In this document: positions 1 through 9,840 of the stretch, one piece after another
How the letters are laid out: every line of letters begins with the position of its first letter
How positions within the stretch are numbered: position 1 is the first letter of the stretch
Source: Populus alba
Taxonomy: Eukaryota > Streptophyta > Magnoliopsida > Malpighiales > Salicaceae
Direction: 5' to 3'
Assembly: GCF_005239225.2 (NCBI RefSeq)
Contig: NC_133298.1
Span: 3,472,001 to 3,536,000 of the forward strand
DNA length: 64,000 bases
Position numbers and translations under genes: made by a program
Notes under the pieces: model-generated
The model's input: the letters and a program-made list of their open reading frames with translations, nothing else
The model's database searches: none
What the model was told of the DNA's origin: nothing

Positions 1-340
1 TTTCCCACGAAATTCATGTCGTTAATTTGCGGATGGTTAGAAAGGAGATTAGGAGCGTTCTTGGCACTTCTTTGAACTGATTTTATTTTGTTTGTACAAA
101 TTCATCTCTCTCTATAAACTAGCCTCTGTTTAACATGATCCGCGAAAACTAGTCGTAATCCTAAAATCAGTTTTTGACATATATATAATAAAAACTAAAT
201 ATTTTTGACATATAAAGGGTTGTGATAAGTTTTTGAAAATATAAATAAATAAAACTAAATATTTTTTATATCTTCTAATTTTTCTTGTTCTTTGAATATT
301 TTAACATGTAACAAATCTTATTATATTTCTTTTTTTAACT

Positions 341-552
341 ATTAGGGGGTGTTGGAAAGTGTCGTAGCAATTATTTTACAAATTTTTTTTTACTCGGAAA
401 TGCATCAAAATAATATATATTTTTATTTTTAAAAAATTATTTTTTATATCAGCATTTCTAAACGATTAAAAAAAATTAAGCAAAATTTTTTTTCAAATTA
501 TTTAAAAATGCCATTTGGAATGCAATTTCAAATCCTGGTGCAAGGCAAAGAA
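341..552. repeat. Diverged copy of the dispersed MITE-like repeat
   Basis: It starts 'gggggtgttggaaagtgtcgtagcaatt', then an 'ctcggaaatgcatcaaaataa' core, and ends near 'ggaatgcaatttcaaatcc'. The same order of motifs is seen at 25848-26040 and 37530-37738. The termini are decayed, so the boundaries are approximate. Confidence 0.5.
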
Positions 553-569
553 TAGTAATTTTAAAATTC

Positions 570-950
570 TTAGAATATTTATGCTGGGGTTTCAGCTATG
601 GATCCATTCTCGGATGATTTTTTTATATATATGAAATACAAGAGATATATTATTTTTGCACCATTATGTGCTTATTTAATAAGATTATTATATTCCATGA
701 TTAAAACAAATACGAAATTGGGTGATCATCCTTCAAGGATTTTTTTTATATATTCTTTTTTCTTGTTTTTTCTCCTAGTTTTTTCATTGCTTGTGTTAAA
801 CAACAAATCTAACTCTATCTCTCCCTTAATTACCCTAATTATTTTACGTTTTATCTAGCTATGACGTGAAATCCGAACTTTACAATTAATAATAGCTAGC
901 TTGCACCTCACCATTCCATGACTCCTGATTACTAAAAGATGAAGACTATT
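570..950. repeat. Duplicated spacer block X, copy 1
   Basis: This is nearly the same sequence as 17758-18130, in the same orientation. Both begin around 'tatttatg(c/t)tggggtttcagctatgg' and run through 'ttacaattaataatagct' to 'ccattccatgactcctgatta'. In both places the block lies just 3' (on the minus strand) of a receptor-kinase relic: copy A here and copy C at 18300. It therefore marks the 3' flank of an ancestral tandem unit. Confidence 0.8.
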
Positions 951-964
951 ACATTTAATTTTTT

Positions 965-1050
965 TTAAGAAAATAATTTTTATTTTAATTTTTTAATTTT
1001 ATATTTAGATCGTTTTGATGTGTTAATATCAAAAATAAATTTTAAAATAT
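965..1050 (-). repeat. MITE-like fragment at the receptor-kinase breakpoint
   Basis: The stretch containing 'gatcgttttgatgtgttaat' followed by 'caaaaataa' is the reverse complement of the core of the dispersed repeat seen at 37240-37450. It abuts the point where receptor-kinase copy A loses similarity to copy B, at about 1050. Confidence 0.5.
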
Positions 1051-2382
1051 AATCCTCGTAGCGCAGATTCCCACCAGGGCACCATCTCGCGGTAACATCT
1101 CTTTGTGGTGTTTCCACTAAACTTTTCTTTCTTCTGCTTCGGAAAAGGATAAGAAAACCTACAATCAAGCCCAACAAACTACCCAGCAGAGAAAGTACTG
1201 TCAAAAAGACAACTTTGGGGCCCTTCTTGTGCACAGTTTTGTTTTTCATGAGAGCAGAACAAGCCTCCAAACCAGTTGCATTGCCACACAGGTTGGTGTT
1301 GTTGCGAATTGCTTCAAATGGTGCCTCGCGAAAGGCTTTGATGTCAGGAATGGGGCCCTCTAGCTTGTTATAGGATACATCCACTTTAGTGAGGCCTTGC
1401 AGTCTACTAAAACTGGTTGGAATTAGACCAGACAGCATATTATGGGAGAGGTTTAATACCTCTAGCTGCTGCATCTGTCCAAGCTCTGGTGCTATACCTC
1501 CCATGAGGGAATTCCAACTGAGATCAAGACTTTGAAGAGACTGTAAGGACCCCATCTCAGCAGGAATACTCCCTGTCAATCTATTCTTGTTGATATTCAA
1601 GAATATCAGTTTTGAGCACTTACCAAGCTGTTTAAGAATTGTTCCGCTAAAATTGTTCGCGGCCAGGCCAAGCCTTTCAAGATCAGATAGCGATGCGACA
1701 TCGAAACGAATAGCACCTGAAAGCTTGTTATCGTTGAGTTCAAGTTCAATCAACTTTAAATTTCCCAATTCTTTTGGAATTCTCCCAACTAGTTGATTTG
1801 AGGAGAGGTCAAGAGCTTGTAGATGAGTTGCCTTTCCAAGAGCAGCTGGTATTTCTCCAGAAATCTTGTTTCCAGAAATCTTGAAAGCTGTCAGATTGTT
1901 AAACTGCTCCCATTTCCATGAAAGTTCACCATGCAATTCATTATCACTCAAATCCATGTAGTAAAAATGGGGATGTGTGCCAAAAGCTTCAGATATGTTT
2001 CCACTAAGTTGGTTTCTATCAAGTCTGAGTCTCAACAAGCTGCTGCAGTTTCTCTAGCTTTTTGGGATAGGTCCCGTGAAATAATTGTTCACCGCAGCAA
2101 AATATAAAAGTAATCCACCAAGGCACACATCTCGTGGTAGATTACCAGTGAATCTATTATAATGTATTTGTAAATAATACAAATTTGTAAGGTTGTTTAT
2201 TTCTGGAGTAATCGTACCAAAAAAACTGTTATTCTCAATATGAAGTGCAGATAAGCTTCTTAAATTTTCTAGAAATGCCGGTATTGTACCCGTTAGATTA
2301 TTAGATGACAAATCTAAATAGTAAGAGATCTCGTCAGGTTTTCAATAAAAGCGATGGGACCAAAAAAACTGTTACTCAGGTC
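1051..2382 (-). pseudogene. LRR receptor kinase copy A, kinase lost
   Basis: This is a C-terminal LRR block plus membrane segment of a MIK2-like LRR receptor kinase. Reading on the minus strand, leucine-rich repeats (LDLSxNxLxGxIP type) are followed by the LRR cap (NNTNLCGN), a transmembrane segment (LLGSLLGLIVGFLILF), a basic stop-transfer stretch, and the juxtamembrane GNLRYED. Similarity to copy B then stops at about 1050, so the whole kinase domain is missing. An in-frame TAG at 2054-2056 (TTG in the related frame) interrupts the LRRs. The upstream end fades at about 2382, where unrelated sequence begins. The fragment is a near duplicate of 9841-11090. It can encode at most an LRR ectodomain with a membrane anchor and is most simply a pseudogene. 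Confidence 0.85.
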
Positions 2383-3090
2383 CTGAGAAGGCCTGAATGT
2401 TTTCAAATTCCTTGTTCACAGTTCCCCAGATCGATTCAGCGAAAACATTCAGTTCCTGTATGTCACCCAGACCCAATCTTACCCCATCATTCAACATATT
2501 CTAAACCTCTTCATCTCTCTCCATAGTATATGCATCCTGCGGCTGTTTCTGCTTAGTAAACCTGGAATTCCCCTGTTTAATACCCGATTCCATTGATTCT
2601 GAAGAGCAATCTTCCTGGTGCTCCACTGTTTCTTGAATGCTGCCGGTTTTGGATTGAAGTTTAACTTTTCTTCTACTCCTTCTAAGTACCATGTGGTGAG
2701 GAGGATTTGTCTGATCAATTGATGCCCTGTTATGTCAAAATTTGTGCTTCACAATTCTTTTCCAATGCATTACACGCTGCACTGATGCTGTTACTAATGG
2801 AAGGGCTGTCTGCTGACGTGAGAAGACCATATTTGATTTCTGGGAACAGCAACTCCACTGGTAGATCCAAATCCTTGATGCACAATTTTTTTCCCATACA
2901 TTAGACTCTGAACTGATGCTATTGTCAATGGCGAAATTGTCTGATAGCATGTGAAGGTCATCTTTGATTTCTGAGAACATAAATTCAACTTGTAGATCCA
3001 GTAGATGATGTTGTGAGGTCTGGTAGTCGTTACACATCATCTCACATTCACCCTCATGTTTTAAATTTATGGTAAAATAATTATTCAATT
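2383..3090 (-). pseudogene. Unrecognised gene fragment with a tandem 128-bp repeat
   Basis: The minus strand holds protein-like but broken frames of higher GC than the surroundings, between receptor-kinase copy A and AT-rich spacer. One frame (2692-2501) is lysine-, glutamate- and serine-rich and ends at a TAG, after which protein-like sequence continues to about 2385. The other part (3088-2735) contains two similar units of about 40 residues, each starting LDL(Q/P)VE and followed by a (F/L)(S/P)EIK-type stretch. I do not recognise the family. It looks like a captured exon cluster that joined copy A at a rearrangement junction at about 2382. No start or splice structure can be assigned. Confidence 0.4.
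2749..3006. repeat. Degenerate tandem duplication, two units of about 128 bp
   Basis: Units at about 2749-2878 and 2879-3006 align through 'acaatt(c/t)ttttcc', 'actgatgct(g/a)tt', 'tttgatttctg(g/a)gaaca' and 'gtagatcca'. They encode the two similar peptide units of the surrounding fragment, so the duplication predates its decay. Confidence 0.7.
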
Positions 3091-4362
3091 TAAAAATTTA
3101 AACTCTAACATCAATTTAAACAACCATTCAACCTAAAAATATCCCTTAAACTACATGTAAAAGCAGAAACAAATAAAACAAAAAATTATCTCTCGAATTA
3201 AATCAATGAATACCAAGATACTTGAAATTGTCAAAACATTTTTGATATTATTAAAGTTAAATTATGTATTATTTTCACCCTTATTAATTTTAAGCAAATA
3301 TTTTTTATAAAAAATTAAGTGATAAAATAGTTTGTTTTTTCAAAAATAAATAATAATTAAGAATTTAAATTCAATAAATACCGAGAAAATAAATACAGTA
3401 TTTATTTTTATTTTAGTTTTATAATATACAAATTAAATTCAATTTTAATCAATAAAAAATTTTAAGCGCCGGTTATGAAAAACTATTAAAATTTATAAAA
3501 TTTGAGTTAGGTATTTTTAATGAGTGTAAGAGATATTACTATTTCTGTTTGAAAATAATTAATAAAGAAAATAAAATAAATGTAGTAATAATAGTTATCA
3601 CAATATTTAAATTAAAACATGATACATATAATTAAATTATTAAATAATTTATTATATATGAATAATAGATAATTAAATTTTGTTTTGCCACCTGCTTGCG
3701 AGAAAGAATCTGATTAGCAGGGGCAAGTTTTCTTAGGTAATGATGCTATGGTTGTGGTTGTCTTTTTCAGTCAACAAGAGTGCATATATATATATATGAA
3801 TAGTTACGTGATATGTTGTCTAAAATTTCCTTTTGAATAGTTACAGAGAAGAAGGAATATTCAATTGCTTGTAGCTAGACAACTATAGCTTGCCGTTCTT
3901 GAAGTGAAGTTTCTTTTTGAAAAAAAAAAAAACCTTGTCTTTGGGCTTCACCTATCATTGGTGACATTCGCTATGAAATCTCAAATTTAGAAATTTTGTC
4001 AATTATTTAAAAAAATAGAAAGCAGTGGCCATTTCTTTTAGGACAAGTTTGTTTTAATTGTGGAAATAAAGGGAGTGGTTTTTATTATATCATCAAGATT
4101 TTTAGTTGTATTACTGATTTGGCAATATTGAAAGAAGCTTATTATCATTACCAATTAAAAAATAAAATCAAGAGCTTATTATAATTCATTATCGTTTATT
4201 GGAAAACAAAAAAAGGAGAAAATATGTTGATTTCTTCCATTGTTGCTAAAGAAAACTAAAAATATGTGAAATATTTCACCTGGCGAATTTACGCTCGAAA
4301 TGGGAAAACTTTGTTTCTTGTTTCTGCATATAATATACACAATAAATAGACGAAATGTAAGA
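3091..4362. other. AT-rich spacer, nothing recognised
   Basis: This is very AT-rich sequence with short poly-A and poly-T runs and a small TA repeat at about 3784-3797. No long frame, RNA gene or transposon end could be supported. It separates the fragment beside copy A from the 3' end of copy B. Confidence 0.6.
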
Positions 4363-4443
4363 CTTTGGACTGAATATCCAAGACAGATAATAACACCTCT
4401 TGAAAGGTGTGGGACTCTATTACCAGCTGAGCTACTGGATCCT
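4363..4443 (-). other. tRNA-like sequence, probably a decayed tRNA relic
   Basis: On the minus strand the sequence starts GGATCCAGTAGCTCAGCTGG, containing an A-box match (TAGCTCAGCTGG). It continues with a hairpin ACACCT/AGGTGT like an anticodon arm, and then TTGGA and TCCAA flanking a 7-nt loop like a T arm. The 3' acceptor strand does not pair with the 5' end and the B-box (GGTTCGANTCC) is poor. It may be a tRNA pseudogene or chance similarity. It lies 25 bp past the stop codon of the kinase. Confidence 0.25.
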
Positions 4444-4467
4444 TGACAGGAAAGTATATGTAAAAAT

Positions 4468-5658
4468 TCAACCCTTAACATTCCTGTGAACCAGTTCATC
4501 TTCCAATTCTATCATGGAGAATAGCTTTGGCAATGGTGGCGAACGAGTTGTAAGCTCTGTAGAAATTTGTCGCATTGTTGGCCGATAATGGGGATCGGTC
4601 TGCAAGCAAGCAAACGCTAGTTTTGCAACGTGTGCCACACCGTCCGCAAGCTCGTTTTCAAGAGGTGGCAGGCGCTGGTCTAAAACATCCTTCAAGAGTG
4701 TATTGTGACCGCTTGGTGATGATGAGGAGGTGGAAGCAGAAAACATAAGAGATGAGATGAAATCGCCAGGATGCTTTCCCATCATTACTTCCAATGTTAA
4801 TACTCCAAAGCTATACACGTCACATTTTTCATCCACTTTCATTGTGTATGACAACTCTGCAAATTAAAGAGGCTGGTCATGCTATATTTTTCCAAAATAA
4901 TTTACTGCACCTATTTTGTTTTCAATTGATTTTGTAAACTAACCTACTGTATACTGAAACTTAACTACATACCTGGAGCTGTGTACCCAAAGGTGCCAGC
5001 AAATGATGTCCAATTGGACGAGTCAGGCATTAAGAGCCTGGGTGTGCCGAAGTCAGAGACATGAGCCTCATATTCTGAATCCAAAAGAACATTGTTGCTG
5101 GAAATGTCTCTATGAATAATCGGAGGAGAGCAGTCATGGTGCATGTAGGATAAAGCATTGGCTACGCCTTTGATAAGATTCATCCTTTTATCCCAATCCA
5201 TCTTTGCTGCTTGTTCCTCGTCGTTCAGTACCTTTCTTAAACTTCCCCTTTCCACAAATTCATATACCAAAAATGAGTGTTTGGCATGCGAGCAGAAACC
5301 ATACAGCTTCACAATATTTCGATGCCGTATACCCATTAAGACATCAATCTCGCTTCTAAAAGCTTTCAAGCTGCTCATCTCCACTTCTAGTGTTTGGTGA
5401 AACTTCTTCACGGCAAGGACTTGTTCTGATGGAAGTACAGCTTTGTAAACAACTCCATACCCTCCTGTACCAATGCAATATTCGGAGTCGAATTCCTCAG
5501 TAGCCTCAATGATGTCCTCGTAGCGCAGCTCCCCACCAGTGCACCATCTCACGGGAACATCTCTTTGAGGTGTTTCCATTAACCTTTTCTTTCGTCCGCT
5601 TTGGAAAAAGATAATAAAACCAACAATCAGACCCAACAAACTACCCAGCAGAGAAAAT
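4468..5658 (-). pseudogene. Copy B part 3: membrane segment and kinase domain
   Basis: Two coding pieces, 5658-4973 and 4856-4468, are joined by a GT-AG intron (CCAG/GTATGT, then TTTGCAG/AG). The kinase is well preserved: glycine-rich loop GTGGYGVVYKA, VAIK-type lysine in AVKKF, catalytic HRDIS, DFG (DFGTPR, where most relatives have DFGTAR), then the FGYTAPE segment across the intron, and the C-lobe ([17 protein letters not shown]). Stop at 4468. The frame is open throughout, unlike the LRR part. Before TE1 inserted at 5658/9841 it followed directly from the LRR part. A kinase-only product would need a promoter inside TE1; this is unproven. Confidence 0.85.
5654..5658. repeat. TE1 target-site duplication, left (AAAAT)
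   Basis: The five bases AAAAT immediately precede TE1 and recur exactly at 9836-9840 immediately after it. This is the usual 5-bp duplication made by copia integrase. Confidence 0.9.
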
Positions 5659-6029
5659 TGTTGGTGGGAGGAGCCACTGGTGGTGGCTTTGAAACACTCA
5701 GAGGGGATAAAACACACTGTTTTATTACACAAAACCGAAGCTTACAAATCAACACAAAAGCTTAACAATTACACGCCCTCTCTCTCTCTTTCTCTTTCTA
5801 GTGTTCCTCCCAATTCTCTCCACACATATAACATAAGCTAGGCACTCTATTTATACATAAATTCAGAATACAAAAATCTATTGTTCCAGGTGTGAAGGCG
5901 GCTGTTGACCGGCGGTGTGAAGGCGGCTGGCGGCTGCGGCTGGTGGCTGGCGGCTGGTCGGTGGTCGGTGGCTGGTGGCTGGTTGCCTTCCTTGATTGGA
6001 ACCTTCTGGATTGAGTTTAATAGTCAACA
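5659..6029 (-). repeat. TE1 3' LTR
   Basis: 371 bp, TGTTG...CAACA. It contains a CT-rich microsatellite near 5780-5800 and a G-rich tandem tract (GGCGGCTGGCGGCTGCGGCT-like) at about 5891-5990. Confidence 0.92.
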
Positions 6030-6047
6030 AATCTCCCCCTTAAACTC
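6030..6047 (-). other. TE1 polypurine tract
   Basis: On the minus strand the bases just before the 3' LTR read GAGTTTAAGGGGGAGATT. This is the standard plus-strand priming site of copia elements and fixes the orientation. Confidence 0.85.
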
Positions 6048-8960
6048 AATCGAGGGATGTCATGCTAAGCATGAACACTTCTCCTTTCAATGCCTTCTCT
6101 CTGCTTGTAGCCTTTTTGACACCTATTGCTTTCTTCTTTTCTGGTGGGTCCTTATCTGGCATGGAAACAAACAGAGTTGTATCTTCCATGACCTGAGTGG
6201 TATCATACAACTCTTCAAGATTTCGCATCCTTCTTGGTCCTTCTGATGAGGATGCTGATGGTGGTGTTGATGATGATGCTCCTGGTGTGTTCCTCCTGTT
6301 GAATACAGGGAAACTGTGTGCCGGACTTTGTGGTTCAGCTGCTGGTATAAACACCGGACTTTGTGGTTCAGCTGCTGGCACAATCGGTTCTTCTATAAGT
6401 ACTGTTGGTACTTCTTCACCTTCAAGGATCAAAACAGTGGTGATCCATTTGACTGCTTCTTGATCACCATTCCATGCCCAAGATTTATCTTCTTCAAAGA
6501 TAACATCTCTACTTGTAATCACCTTCTTCGTGATGGGATTATACAGCCTGTATCCCATCCTTCTTTCACCATATCCCACAAAGATGCATTTCTCGCTCTT
6601 ATCATCGAGCTTTCTCCTTCTTGCATCTGGGATCTTTGCATATGCCACACAACCAAAGACTCGTAGATGAGTTACACTTGGTTTGTGACCACTCCATGCT
6701 TCTTCTGGAGTGACTCCTTGCAAACTTCTGGTTTGGGCAGCGTTCAATAGATAACTGCACATGACACAGCTTCAGCCCAGATTGCTTGGGCAGCTTCTTT
6801 GCTTTGAGCAGAACTTCTGGGCCATGTCAAGAATCGTGCCGATTCTTCCTTTCTGCTACAACCATTCAGCTGTGGTGTATAAGCTGGTTGTCGTTTGATG
6901 TCTGATGCTTGTTGTGTACAATAGGCTTCAAAGTCATTGGCTGTATATTCTCCTCCTTGATCAGATCTTACTGTTCTGATCGTATAACCAGTTTGCTTCT
7001 CCACAATTGGCTTTAAAATCTTTAAAACAATTGAATACTTCTGACTTCCTCTTCAGAAAGTATATCCACGTCTTTCTACTAAAATCATCAGTAAAAAGTG
7101 AGGAAGTACCTATTTTGTCCAGTCGACATAGGCGTGATTGGACCACACACATCTGTGTGTACTAACTCCAGTGGCCTCTTTGCTCTCCAGTTGACTTCTT
7201 TGGCAAAACTGGATCTGTGATGTTTGCTGAGGACACAACTCTCGACAGACTTCATCTGGATGATCAATGTGAGGCAAACCTTTGACCATCTTCTTGCTTG
7301 CTAGCATCTTCAAACTTGTGAAATTCAGAATGTCCAAGCCTCAAGGTGCCAAAGCCATTCTTCACTGTTGGTGATGGCGCTCAAACACCTTGCTGCATCA
7401 TACTGGATGTTCAAAGGAAACATCCTGTTCTTGGACATTTTCACGTAGGCCATTAATCTCCAATTGTTTGTCTCTAATTGCCAGATGACAATTCTCCGAG
7501 TAAAAAGTAATAGCCTCTCTCCAAAAGTTGACCTAAGCTGATTAGGTTCTTGCTTTATGGCTGGGACATAATAGACATCGGCGATGTAGCTGGAATCGCC
7601 ATTCTTCATCTTGCTGGGATGTTGCCTTTACTTTGAATGGAACCTTTGTGGTATCTCCAAAAAGTTAACTAGGCCTTGCTTTGGTCTCATCTAGATTACT
7701 AAATATAACTCTCGTAGCCGCACATGTGATTGCTGGCTTCAGTATCTAGATACCATATGTCCTCCTTTTCTTATCAAAGTCCTTGTTGGACAAGAAATGC
7801 AGTTCTCTCTGTCATCCTTCCTCTACATAGTTGGCTTGCTCACGTATCTCCAACGGAGCTTTCCATCTGCATTCAGTGCTATAGTTGCCCAAATTGATTG
7901 CAGCTATAACATTTGATATTCCTCTTGTCACGGTTATTGTAACCGCCTCCTCTTCCTCTGGGAAGTAGAATGCTTGTTGGCCTCGGCCCTCCTCGCCTGG
8001 TGGTGTTTCTGCTCACCTCTTCCTCTAAGCTTGTATTCCAAGAACCCTGCTTCCTTGGAATCTCTAAGAAGCTCCTCCTCTGGATTTGTTGACTTCCTCC
8101 TTGAGTGGTGTAGCCACTTGATGAAGTCTCCCCTTGCTCATTATCTGTCCTTGAGAGAACACAGCTTTGCTTGTAAGGCATACTCAATTGCCTTATCTCC
8201 ATTTCGCTTTACAATCTTTGCTCATGAGCTTTGCCAAAGAACTCATAAGCTCATCCAACTGTCAACTTGTCCACATCTTTGGACTCTTCAATTGCGACAA
8301 CAACAAAAATCGAATTTTGGATCTAGGATCTCAAAATTTTTTCAGTAATTTCGAGCATCGATGATGGCTTCTCCATTTCTCCTCATCTGGTTGACTATCA
8401 CCATAATCCTTGTGTGATAAATCAGAAAAGATCTCCGCAGGACTTCATTTTGCAATAACTCAAATTCTCCTGCAAAGATTGAAGACGAATCTTCTTGATT
8501 TACTCAGCACCCTTTGTATCTTTGGAGAAGCCTCCCTCGCATAATCATGTGATGTTTTCAGCGGAAGCTAATGATCTCGATGTATCTTCATCAAAGACCT
8601 TGGTAGATGATGGTCTTGCTTTGTTGTCCTTCTTCTGTTGACTTTCAAAGGCTTGCTATCTGAGCCCTTGTAAAGCATCTTCTCTTTTCTTTTGGACTCT
8701 GATTCATCATAACCAGTTTGTATAACTATCTCCAACCACTCTTGTGACCCAAGAAATGCCTTCAATCTGTGCACCTGCAAACTATGCATAGTTGTCTTTT
8801 GGTCAGCTTTTGGAATGAGGTGGTATGTGTACCTTCTGTAGTCATTTCTGCTCTTTTAATGACTATATCACCCTCGGAGCCGACTTTGGCCAAACGGACA
8901 TGTAGATCCGATCCCGGAATGGTCCAAATAGTAGAAAGGGAAAAGAACCTGCTCTGACTT
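6046..8960 (-). pseudogene. TE1 gag-integrase remnants, no reverse transcriptase
   Basis: From 5' to 3' on the minus strand: gag pieces (FLGSQEW...VIQTGYDE at about 8750-8700), a zinc-knuckle start (CYSCNQFGQ, about 7900), a protease active-site region reading DTEAS where DTGAS is expected (about 7730), a pre-integrase block (LNFTSLKMLASKKMVKGLPH) and integrase pieces ([22 protein letters not shown]). Last comes a long frame at 6762-6046 with the copia integrase C-terminus (THLRVFGCVAYAKIP, KCIFVGY, RDVIFEE), ending after a proline-rich linker that repeats AEPQSPV/AEPQSPA. The RVT_2 and RNase H domains expected next are absent. Several frames and stops interrupt the whole. Confidence 0.85.
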
Positions 8961-8984
8961 TTTGAAATCGGGTCAAAATGGGTG

Positions 8985-9310
8985 AATACCGGTCAAAAAA
9001 AAAACCCAATTCTGTACGGCGGGCGGTTCCTGGGTTTGAACCGGGAATATTAATGTGGAATATTTCTGGGAATATTCCTTCGGCTCGGCTGAGCTGGAAC
9101 GCGGCTCGCAGCTCGCGCGAGGTACGCTCGGCTGGACTCCCTTATGGCTCGGGCTGGACCGGCTTTATTGGCTCGGCTAGGACTCGGCGTATACCGCTCG
9201 GCTCGGACCTCAAATATGGCGCGCGTGTGGCTCAGTCGTCTTTCAAACCTCGGGGCGCGTGGGATGCGCGTGGCGATCTGGCTGAATATTCAGGAGGCGC
9301 GTGTGGGCTA
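8985..9310 (-). other. TE1 leader, unusually GC-rich
   Basis: Between primer-binding site and gag lies about 300 bp of GC-rich DNA with recurring GGCTCGG/CTCGGCT words, strikingly unlike the AT-rich surroundings. It carries no supported protein. It is probably the 5' untranslated leader of the element or acquired sequence. Confidence 0.6.
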
Positions 9311-9450
9311 CCCCAAACTCCGATTTGCTGATTTTGCGGGGGCAAGTGAGTTCGTCTTGATGAGCTCTACACTTTGAATGATCAAAACTTGTTTTTGACA
9401 ATTTTGAAAATTCGGATATACCCAAAACTCTTCTGTTTTCCGATGAACGG

Positions 9451-9463
9451 GGCTCTGATACCA
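9451..9463 (-). other. TE1 primer-binding site
   Basis: Minus strand TGGTATCAGAGCC, complementary to the 3' end of plant initiator methionine tRNA, two bases inside the 5' LTR. Confidence 0.9.
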
Positions 9464-9465
9464 AT

Positions 9466-9835
9466 TGTTGGTGGGAGGAGCCACTGGTGGTGGCTTTGAA
9501 ACACTCAGAGGGATAAAAACACACTTTTTATTACACAAAACCGAAGCTTACAAATCAACACAAAAGCTTAACAATTACACGCCCTCTCTCTCTCTTTCTC
9601 TTTCTAGTGTTCCTCTCAATTCTCTCCACACATATAACATAAGCTAGGCACTCTATTTATACATAAATTCAGAATACAAAAATCTACTGTTCCAGGTGTG
9701 AAGGCGGCTGTTGACCGCGGTGTGAAGGCGGCTGGCGGCTACGGCTGTGGCTGGCGGCTGGTCGTGGTCGGGCTGGCTGGTGGCTGGTTGCCTTCCCTTG
9801 ACTGGAACCTTCTGGATTGAGTTTAATAGTCAACA
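9466..9835 (-). repeat. TE1 5' LTR
   Basis: 370 bp, directly repeated with 5659-6029, TGTTG...CAACA. It is followed by the second AAAAT duplication at 9836-9840. Confidence 0.92.
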
Positions 9836-9840
9836 AAAAT

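Larger units (their letters stand above)
1..1049. other. AT-rich spacer at the left edge, no gene
   Basis: I see no convincing gene here. Positions 1-60 resemble the receptor-kinase upstream sequence near 16815-16860 (shared 'tttccca(c/t)gaaat' and 'gtcgttaat'). Positions 341-552 look like a diverged MITE, and 570-950 is a copy of 17758-18130. A small open frame at 598-858 lies inside that duplicated block and has no family features. Confidence 0.6.
5659..9835 (-). mobile_element. TE1: Ty1/copia LTR retrotransposon, internally deleted
   Basis: A 4.18-kb element with 370-371-bp direct LTRs that begin TGTTG and end CAACA, flanked by AAAAT on both sides. Coding is on the minus strand, so the 5' LTR is at 9466-9835. 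The primer-binding site (GGTATCAGAGCC, initiator-Met tRNA type) lies 2 bp inside it, and a purine tract lies next to the 3' LTR. The internal part has decayed gag, zinc knuckle, protease and integrase, but no reverse transcriptase or RNase H, so it cannot move on its own. The LTRs differ at about a dozen positions, mostly one-base indels, so insertion is fairly recent. It sits in the transmembrane-coding region of copy B. Confidence 0.95.

Noticed and set aside
598..858. Open frame with two hydrophobic stretches
   Set aside because: It lies in a duplicated AT-rich spacer whose other copy (17758-18130) does not keep the frame; no family features.
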